From Ruminococcus sp. UBA3800 (GTDB lineage Bacteria; Bacillota; Clostridia; Oscillospirales; Ruminococcaceae), in contig DFEO01000090.1 in assembly GCA_002368715.1 (NCBI GenBank), positions 1 to 11,771 of the forward strand: a stretch of 11,771 bases of DNA, read 5' to 3'. Every line of letters starts with the position of its first letter. Position 1 is the stretch's first letter. Shown here one piece after another: positions 6,307-11,771 of the stretch. Under the pieces are notes generated by a model. That model did not search any database. It saw nothing but the letters and a program-made list of their open reading frames with translations, and was not told where the DNA came from. A program made the position numbers and the translations under genes.

Positions 6307-8772
6307 ATGCGTGGTGTGTTTACAGTCGCTAAGGTCGCAGTCAGTGCGGCTTCATACAGTTTTGACAAGCTTTACAGCTACCATGTCCCGAAGGATATGG
6401 AGAGCCTTGTCAGTACAGGTGTAAGGGTGCTTGTGCCGTTTGGCAGGGGAAACCGCAAGGTGATAGGCTTTGTGACCTCTCTTTATGAGGAGTCAGTCTA
6501 TAACGAGGCGGTAAAGCCGATAATTTCCGTCGTTGATGAGCAGAGCCTTGTGACGGACGAGATGATGCGGATAATCCTCTGGCTCAAAGAGCGCACCTTC
6601 TGCACTTATTTTGAAGCTTACAGGGCAGCTGTCCCGAATGGTTTTTCTTTCAGCGTTTCGAGCCATTATGAGCTTGTGAACACCTATATCGACGAGGAGT
6701 CGCTTTCGGATGACGAAAAGGATGTCATCCGCTTTATGATGAGTACAAAGTCAAAGCGTGATGTTGACACAAGACTCAGCGACCGCTCCGACAGGAAGCT
6801 GAGGAAGGCTGTTGACAGCCTTATTGATAAGGGATATCTTGAATGTGATGACCTTTTCAAGCGAAAAGTCGGCGATGAGACCGTGAAGATGATAAGACTG
6901 ACTGACGGATATCTCAGCGGCGAGCTTGGTGTGACACTAACACCAAAGCAGAAGCTGGCGGCCGACCTTTTAGAGGAATGCGGATGCGCATCTGTCAAAG
7001 AGATTTGCTATATGACAGGCTGCACCTCCAGTATAATAAAAGCGTTGATCGACAAGAAAGCGGCTTTCTGTTATGATTATGAGGTCATGCGTGGGGCTGT
7101 CGGCGAGATGACCGAAAGAGAAGACCCCGACAGCATAATACTGAGTGATGAACAGAAAAAAGCCTTTGACGGGATAAGCGCTCTTATGGATGCGTCCAGG
7201 CCCTCGGGAGCCCTGCTTTACGGGGTCACTGGGAGCGGCAAGACCAGCGTGTTCATAAAACTGATAGACAGAGCCTTGAAGCAAGGCAGGAGCGCTATGC
7301 TCCTGGTGCCGGAGATATCGCTTACACCACAGATGCTAAAGAAGTTCAGAGCCCTTTTCGGCGACAAGATAGCAGTGCTCCATTCGTCCCTTTCAATGGG
7401 ACAGAGGGTCGATGAGTTCAAGCGTATCAAAAAAGGTGATGCAAGGATAGTTATAGGCACAAGGAGCGCTGTGTTTGCACCGCTCGACGATATAGGTATC
7501 ATCATTATGGACGAGGAGGGCGAGCCCTCCTACAAGTCATCGTCATCACCCAGGTACCATGCGAGAGATGTTGCGGTCCAGAGGTGCGGATATAATGATG
7601 CGGTGCTTCTTCTGGCTTCGGCAACACCGTCTCTGGAGACCTTTAATGACGCTGTAAAGGGCAGGTTCAGCCTGTTTGAATTAAGACACAGGTATTCTGG
7701 TGCAAAGCTGCCCGAGGTAAGCATAATAGATATGCAGAAAGAAGCTGCTGAAGGAAACAGCGGCCTTTTCAGCAGAGAGCTGAGAGACGGTATAGAGAAT
7801 GCACTGTCGAGAAATGAGCAGGCTATACTGCTTCTTAACCGCCGTGGGCACAGCACCCATGCTTCGTGTATGGATTGCCGCAAGCCCATATCCTGCCCCA
7901 ACTGTGAGCTGCCCCTTACCTACCACAAAAAGAATGACCGCTTTATGTGCCATTACTGCGGATACACTATGGACAATCTTCGTGTCTGTCCCGAATGCGG
8001 CTCTGACAAGATAAGGTTCGGCGGTGTGGGGACGCAGAAGGTGGAGGATGAGCTGCTGAAGCTCTTCCCCGGTGTCGGGCTTCTCAGGATGGATGCCGAT
8101 ACAGCTTCTTCAAAGTATTCCTATGAGAAGAATTTCAAGGCCTTTGAAAACCATGAGTATGACATTCTTCTGGGAACACAGATGATAGCAAAGGGACTTG
8201 ATTTTCCCGATGTGACCGTGGTGGGCGTGGTGTCGCTCGACAAGGCACTGTTTACAGGTGATTTCAGGAGCTACGAGCGTTCGTTCTCGCTGCTGACTCA
8301 GGTGGCAGGCCGCTGCGGAAGAGGGACAAAGCCCGGAAAGGCCTATATACAGACCTTCGTGCCGGATCACTATGTTATAAATCTTGCTGCGGCTCAGGAC
8401 TATGACGGCTTTTTCCGTGAGGAAGCGGCACTCAGAAAAACGCTTATATATCCGCCCTTCTGCGATATGTGTGTGTTTGGGTTCTCATCTTCCATGGAGA
8501 GCCTGACGCTTGAAGCTTCAAACTGGGCCTCTGCAAGGATAGCTCAGTTTATAAAAGAAAACAAGGTCGATTTCCCGTTGAGGGCTTTGGGGCCTGCTCC
8601 GTGTACGCTGGAGGTCATCAACGGCAGATACAGATACAGACTTATATTAAAAGCAAAGAACACCGCTTTGTTCAGACAGATGATAAAACAGGTCCTTACC
8701 GACCTCGGAAATAACAGCCGTTTCAAGGCGGTAAGAGTATTTGCTGACATAAACGGAGACATCGGTCTCTGA
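6307..8772 (+). CDS. priA: Primosomal protein N', replication restart helicase
   Basis: An 821-residue superfamily 2 DNA helicase that reloads the replication machinery at stalled forks. In order: the 3'-DNA-binding domain (about 5-110), a winged-helix and linker region (110-275), helicase lobe 1 with Walker A GVTGSGKT (306-313), VPEISLTPQM (334-343), GTRSAVFAPL (384-393) and a Walker B MDEEGEPSYK (401-410), then ASATPS (437-442). The zinc module has all eight cysteines (521, 524, 530, 533, 548, 551, 561, 564). Lobe 2 has GTQMIAKGLDFPDV (623-636) and the arginine-finger motif QVAGRCGRG (665-673). The C-terminal domain follows (about 700-821). The length is like that of the B. subtilis protein (about 805). 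One oddity: the DEEH motif of most PriA proteins reads DEEG here. The ATG at 6307 has AAGGAG at 6291-6296. The gene follows rpoZ after 31 nt, where many Firmicutes carry coaBC. Confidence 0.96.
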   Translation: MRGVFTVAKVAVSAASYSFDKLYSYHVPKDMESLVSTGVRVLVPFGRGNRKVIGFVTSLYEESVYNEAVKPIISVVDEQSLVTDEMMRIILWLKERTFCTYFEAYRAAVPNGFSFSVSSHYELVNTYIDEESLSDDEKDVIRFMMSTKSKRDVDTRLSDRSDRKLRKAVDSLIDKGYLECDDLFKRKVGDETVKMIRLTDGYLSGELGVTLTPKQKLAADLLEECGCASVKEICYMTGCTSSIIKALIDKKAAFCYDYEVMRGAVGEMTEREDPDSIILSDEQKKAFDGISALMDASRPSGALLYGVTGSGKTSVFIKLIDRALKQGRSAMLLVPEISLTPQMLKKFRALFGDKIAVLHSSLSMGQRVDEFKRIKKGDARIVIGTRSAVFAPLDDIGIIIMDEEGEPSYKSSSSPRYHARDVAVQRCGYNDAVLLLASATPSLETFNDAVKGRFSLFELRHRYSGAKLPEVSIIDMQKEAAEGNSGLFSRELRDGIENALSRNEQAILLLNRRGHSTHASCMDCRKPISCPNCELPLTYHKKNDRFMCHYCGYTMDNLRVCPECGSDKIRFGGVGTQKVEDELLKLFPGVGLLRMDADTASSKYSYEKNFKAFENHEYDILLGTQMIAKGLDFPDVTVVGVVSLDKALFTGDFRSYERSFSLLTQVAGRCGRGTKPGKAYIQTFVPDHYVINLAAAQDYDGFFREEAALRKTLIYPPFCDMCVFGFSSSMESLTLEASNWASARIAQFIKENKVDFPLRALGPAPCTLEVINGRYRYRLILKAKNTALFRQMIKQVLTDLGNNSRFKAVRVFADINGDIGL

Positions 8773-8791
8773 TCGAAAGGAAAGTAAATAT

Positions 8792-9259
8792 ATGGCAATC
8801 AGAAAGATCCTTAACAAGAGTGACGAGATACTCCACAAAAAATGCAAGCCCGTGACCGAGTTTGACGACAAGCTCGGTAAGCTGCTCGACGATATGACAG
8901 AGACCCTTAAACAGGCCGAGGGCGTAGGCCTTGCAGGTCCGCAGGTCGCAAAGCTCAGAAGAGTTGTGGTCATAATACTTGAGGATCAGGTGTATGAGCT
9001 TGTAAACCCCGAGATAATCGAAAAGAGCGAGGAAGTCCAGAGAGTGCTTGAAGGCTGTCTGTCCTGCCCCGGCGAGTGGGGTTATGTTACAAGGCCGATG
9101 GCGGTAAGATTCAAGGCTCAGAACAGAAAGGGCGAATGGTATGAGATGTATGTTACCGACCTGTTCGCTCAGTGCGTTTGCCACGAGATCGACCACCTGG
9201 ACGGCCATATCTTTACCGAGATAGTTGAAGAATTTGTTGATATAGAGGATAATAAATGA
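8792..9259 (+). CDS. def: Peptide deformylase
   Basis: A 155-residue metalloenzyme that removes the formyl group from the N-terminal methionine of new proteins at the ribosome. Motif 1 is GVGLAGPQ (44-51; the usual form is GxGLAAxQ). Motif 2 is EGCLS (87-91), with C89 as metal ligand. Motif 3 is HEIDH (131-135), in which both histidines bind the metal and E132 is catalytic. The residue before motif 3 is cysteine where many homologues have glutamine. Length and motif spacing suggest an active type with a short C-terminus. The ATG at 8792 follows AAAGGAAAG (8776-8784), 19 nt after priA. The stop overlaps the fmt start (ATGA), a widely conserved pairing in which Fmt adds the formyl group and Def removes it. 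Confidence 0.95.
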   Translation: MAIRKILNKSDEILHKKCKPVTEFDDKLGKLLDDMTETLKQAEGVGLAGPQVAKLRRVVVIILEDQVYELVNPEIIEKSEEVQRVLEGCLSCPGEWGYVTRPMAVRFKAQNRKGEWYEMYVTDLFAQCVCHEIDHLDGHIFTEIVEEFVDIEDNK

Positions 9260-10185
9260 AAATAGTTTTTATGGGAACACCGGATTTTGCGGTCCCTACA
9301 CTGAAAGCGCTCTATGAGAGCAGCCACAGCGTCGAGGCTGTGTTCACTCAGCCCGACAAGCCCAGGGGCAGGGGCTATAAGCTTATGCCGCCCCCTGTAA
9401 AGGAGCTGGCGCTGGAGCACGGCACACCTGTTTATCAGCCGCAGAGCCTGAAAAAGAATGCGGACGAATTTATCAGGGTGCTTGAAGATATCGCCCCTGA
9501 CTGCATAGTTGTTGCGGCTTACGGAAAGATACTTCCGAAAAAAGTGCTTGAGCTCCCGAGGTTTGGCTGTGTCAATGTTCACGGCTCGCTTTTGCCGAAA
9601 TACAGAGGGGCAGCGCCTATCCAGCAGAGCGTCCTTGACGGTGAGGAACAGACAGGCATAACCACTATGCTGATGGGCGAGGGGCTTGACACAGGCGATA
9701 TCCTTTTGCAAAGCGCAACGCCTATCGGAGAGAATGAAACAGCCTCAGAGCTGTTTGACAGGCTGGCCGATATGGGCGCACAGCTTCTTTTGCAGACGCT
9801 TGAAAAGCTTGAAAACGGCGATTTGACTCCGATAAAGCAGGACGAAGCACTTGCAAGCTATGCAGGGATGCTCGATAAGAGTATGTGTGAGATAGATTTC
9901 TCAAGACCCGCCTTTGAGGTGCATAAAAAGATATGCGGTCTTTCGGACTGGCCGTGTGCGGTGACCTGCCTTAATGGCAAGCGCCTGAAGGTCTACCGCT
10001 CTGAGATCATGCGTGATATGGAGCCGGGTACTCAGCCGGGAATTGTCCTGGATGACAGGCTTTCAGTTTCATGCGGCGACGGTGTGGTCAGGCTGACCGA
10101 GGTGCAGGCCGAGGGCTCAAAGAGGATGAAGGCCGAGGATTATCTCAGGGGCAAGCCTGTGGCAAAGGGCACAAAGCTGGGCTAG
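9256..10185 (+). CDS. fmt: Methionyl-tRNA formyltransferase
   Basis: A 309-residue enzyme that transfers formyl from 10-formyltetrahydrofolate to the initiator Met-tRNA. The N-terminal Rossmann-type domain begins MKIVFMGTPDFAVPTLKAL. The tRNA-contacting loop TQPDKPRGRGYKLMPPPVK (31-49) is present. The catalytic set fits E. coli Fmt: N107 and H109 in VNVHGSLLPKYRGAAPI (106-122) and D145 in GEGLDTGDIL (141-150). The C-terminal OB-like domain (about 205-309) holds DWPCAVTCLNGKRLKVYRSE and ends YLRGKPVAKGTKLG. Length is normal (about 310). AGAGGA at 9244-9249 lies 6 nt before the ATG, inside def, and the def stop overlaps this start, so the two are translationally coupled. It ends 3 nt before rsmB. 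Confidence 0.96.
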   Translation: MKIVFMGTPDFAVPTLKALYESSHSVEAVFTQPDKPRGRGYKLMPPPVKELALEHGTPVYQPQSLKKNADEFIRVLEDIAPDCIVVAAYGKILPKKVLELPRFGCVNVHGSLLPKYRGAAPIQQSVLDGEEQTGITTMLMGEGLDTGDILLQSATPIGENETASELFDRLADMGAQLLLQTLEKLENGDLTPIKQDEALASYAGMLDKSMCEIDFSRPAFEVHKKICGLSDWPCAVTCLNGKRLKVYRSEIMRDMEPGTQPGIVLDDRLSVSCGDGVVRLTEVQAEGSKRMKAEDYLRGKPVAKGTKLG

Positions 10186-10188
10186 GCT

Positions 10189-11502
10189 ATGGGAAATACC
10201 AGAAGTTTCGTCCTGAAGCTGCTTCTGAGGCTTGAACAGGACGGTTCATATTCAAATATCCTGCTCGATAAAAAGCTCGCAGCCAGTGACTTTTCAGAGC
10301 AGGACAAGCGATTTGCTGCGGCTCTGTTTTATGGGATGATCGAGCGAAGGCTGACGCTTGACACCGTTATAGATCATTACTGTAACAAAAAAAATCAGAA
10401 GCTCGGTGCTGAGGTGAGAAACATTCTCAGGCTCGGAGTATACCAGCTCAGGTATATGGACTCCGTTCCTGACAGCGCTGCCGTGGACGAGTCGGTGAAG
10501 CTTGCAAAAAAAGTCAGAAACCCCGCTGCTGTGGGCTTCGTCAATGCCGTTCTCAGAAGCTTTATCAGAGATGACAAGCGCCTGCCCACGGTCAAGGGCA
10601 GAACAAAACAGCTCTCTCTTGAATACTCGTGTCCCGAGTGGCTCGTCGAAAAGTGGACTGAGGATTATGGCAGCAGTGCCTGCGAGAGGATACTTGCAAG
10701 TGCTATCGGAAAGGCTCCGGTCTATGTCAGGTTAAACACTGTGAAGCTTGCTGAGGATAAGATAATATCCGCCCTTGAAGAGCAGAGCGTCACTGTGACA
10801 AAAACAGCGGTGGACGGCTGTGTCAGGCTCAGCTTCGGCGGCTCTGTCGAGGAGCTGAAAGCTTTTAAAGATGGCCTTTTCCACGTTCAGGACCTTTCGT
10901 GTCAGCTTTGCTGCAAAGCTCTGGCCCCTCAGAGAGGCGACACTGTGCTCGATCTGTGTGCGGCTCCCGGCGGAAAGTCTTTCACGATCGCCGAGCTTAT
11001 GTCGGATGAGGGCAGCGTGTATGCGTTTGACCTTCACGATAACAGGGTAAGGCTGATAAGCGAAGGCGCAGGAAGGCTTGGGCTTTCCTGTGTGAGAGCA
11101 TCTGTGAACAATGCCAAGGTCTTTGACCCCGATATGCCAATGGCCGACAGGATCCTTTGTGATGTTCCCTGTTCGGGGCTCGGTGTCATAAGGCGCAAGC
11201 CGGAGATAAAGTATAAACCTCCGAAAGAGCTTGAAAGGCTGCCTGAGATACAGCTCGACATTATCAAAACGTCCTCACGCTATCTTAAAGCCGGCGGCGT
11301 GCTGGTATATTCGACGTGTTCGCTTTCGGCTGCCGAGAATGAGGATGTCGTAAGAAGGTTTCTTGAAGATAATAAAGACTTTGCTCCGGAACCGCTGGGG
11401 GATGCCTTTGGCGGCAGGAGCATGGATACGCAAATAACGGTCCTGCCTGATGACTATGACTCTGACGGCTTCTTTATAGCTAAATTTCGCAGATTGAGGT
11501 GA
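10189..11502 (+). CDS. rsmB: 16S rRNA (cytosine-967, C5) methyltransferase
   Basis: A 437-residue SAM-dependent RNA methyltransferase that modifies 16S rRNA at C967 (E. coli numbering). The N-terminal NusB-like RNA-binding domain (about 3-128) contains DLTLD-type helices and the segment PAAVGFVNAVLRSF (112-125). The catalytic part has the SAM motif DLCAAPGGKS (255-264), then DVPCSGLGVIRRKPE (325-339) with C328 and VYSTCSLSAAENEDVV (373-388) with C377. The two cysteines are the release and nucleophile residues of the RsmB/Nop2/Sun family. Length matches the family (about 430-450). The ATG at 10189 is 3 nt after the fmt stop and lacks a good ribosome binding site, so translation most likely depends on ribosomes ending fmt. 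The stop lies inside the ribosome binding site of rlmN. Confidence 0.95.
   Translation: MGNTRSFVLKLLLRLEQDGSYSNILLDKKLAASDFSEQDKRFAAALFYGMIERRLTLDTVIDHYCNKKNQKLGAEVRNILRLGVYQLRYMDSVPDSAAVDESVKLAKKVRNPAAVGFVNAVLRSFIRDDKRLPTVKGRTKQLSLEYSCPEWLVEKWTEDYGSSACERILASAIGKAPVYVRLNTVKLAEDKIISALEEQSVTVTKTAVDGCVRLSFGGSVEELKAFKDGLFHVQDLSCQLCCKALAPQRGDTVLDLCAAPGGKSFTIAELMSDEGSVYAFDLHDNRVRLISEGAGRLGLSCVRASVNNAKVFDPDMPMADRILCDVPCSGLGVIRRKPEIKYKPPKELERLPEIQLDIIKTSSRYLKAGGVLVYSTCSLSAAENEDVVRRFLEDNKDFAPEPLGDAFGGRSMDTQITVLPDDYDSDGFFIAKFRRLR
11496..11501 (+). promoter_or_regulatory. Ribosome binding site that decides the rlmN start
   Basis: GAGGTG overlaps the rsmB stop codon and sits 5 nt before a TTG at 11507. 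An in-frame stop at 11495-11497 rules out any earlier start. No in-frame ATG or GTG follows for about 50 codons, so TTG is the only sensible start. Confidence 0.75.
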
Positions 11503-11506
11503 TAGC

Positions 11507-11771
11507 TTGATAACTCTTGATGAAAGCGGAAAAATCGATATTCTTGACCTTGGATTTGAGGAGCTGGAGCAGCAGGTAAAAGCTATCGGAGAGCCACGCT
11601 TCAGGGCGGCTCAGATATTTGACTGGCTCCATGTGAAAAAAGTCAAAGAATTCGCTCAGATGACCAATATTTCTGCACAATTGAGAGATAAGCTCGAAAA
11701 AAAGTTTTGTATAAAATCACTATTTGTTGTAAAAAGACTTGAATCGAGTACCGATAATACTGTAAAATATC
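11507..11771 (+). CDS. rlmN: 23S rRNA/tRNA (adenine-C2) methyltransferase, N-terminal part (cut by window end)
   Basis: The first 88 codons of a radical-SAM enzyme that methylates C2 of A2503 in 23S rRNA and A37 in some tRNAs. The N-terminal helical domain is recognisable: DILDLGFEELEQQVKAIGEP, then RFRAAQIFDWLH, a basic stretch KKVKEFAQMTNISAQLRDKL, and near the edge ESSTDNTVKY, matching the family's DGTVKYLF strand. The radical-SAM CxxxCxxC cluster lies beyond the window. The start is a TTG with GAGGTG just upstream. It begins 4 nt after rsmB, the normal neighbour in Firmicutes. Bases 11690-11771 are more AT-rich than the rest of the operon, but the frame stays open. Confidence 0.9.
   Translation, partial: MITLDESGKIDILDLGFEELEQQVKAIGEPRFRAAQIFDWLHVKKVKEFAQMTNISAQLRDKLEKKFCIKSLFVVKRLESSTDNTVKY

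Noticed and set aside
9169..9711. Open frame of 180 codons on the minus strand across def and fmt
   Set aside because: It is antisense to conserved catalytic regions of both enzymes and has no family features.

Overview
The window looks like chromosomal DNA of a low-to-mid GC Firmicute of class Clostridia. Ruminococcus or another member of the Oscillospiraceae is the best guess. The basis is the conserved gene order yicC-remA-gmk-rpoZ-priA-def-fmt-rsmB-rlmN, strong AGGAGG-type ribosome binding sites, TATAAT-type promoters and the style of the exported protein modules. The genus is inference. All genes are on the + strand, and no RNA gene, insertion sequence, CRISPR array or attachment site was seen.

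Region 1 (1-606) is the 3' end of carB, the large subunit of carbamoyl-phosphate synthase, followed by a hairpin that could terminate transcription. Region 2 (721-3402) is a two-gene unit. An ECF-type sigma factor overlaps a 710-residue single-pass membrane protein, probably its anti-sigma partner or sensor. The outside part of that protein carries a PASTA domain and three copies of an Ig-like module. This is the least ordinary part of the window and may be a cell-wall-sensing regulatory pair. It ends in its own hairpin. Region 3 (3408-4131) is a HAD-family phosphatase gene with a near-consensus housekeeping promoter.

Region 4 (4172-11771) is a tightly packed housekeeping operon with its own promoter and a leader of about 85 nt that holds nested inverted repeats. 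It encodes YicC-family RNase, RemA, guanylate kinase, RNA polymerase omega, the replication restart helicase PriA, peptide deformylase, methionyl-tRNA formyltransferase, the 16S rRNA m5C methyltransferase RsmB, and the start of the rRNA/tRNA methyltransferase RlmN, cut by the window edge. The genes overlap or lie within 31 nt of each other, so they are very likely cotranscribed and often translationally coupled. Together they link nucleotide supply, transcription, replication restart and the start of translation: Fmt puts formyl on the initiator tRNA and Def removes it from finished proteins. In many Firmicutes this cluster continues with the phosphatase PrpC and the PASTA kinase PrkC, which would lie just beyond the window.

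The three intergenic gaps (571-720, 3341-3483, 4132-4291) are each 160 nt or less; what they hold is listed below.
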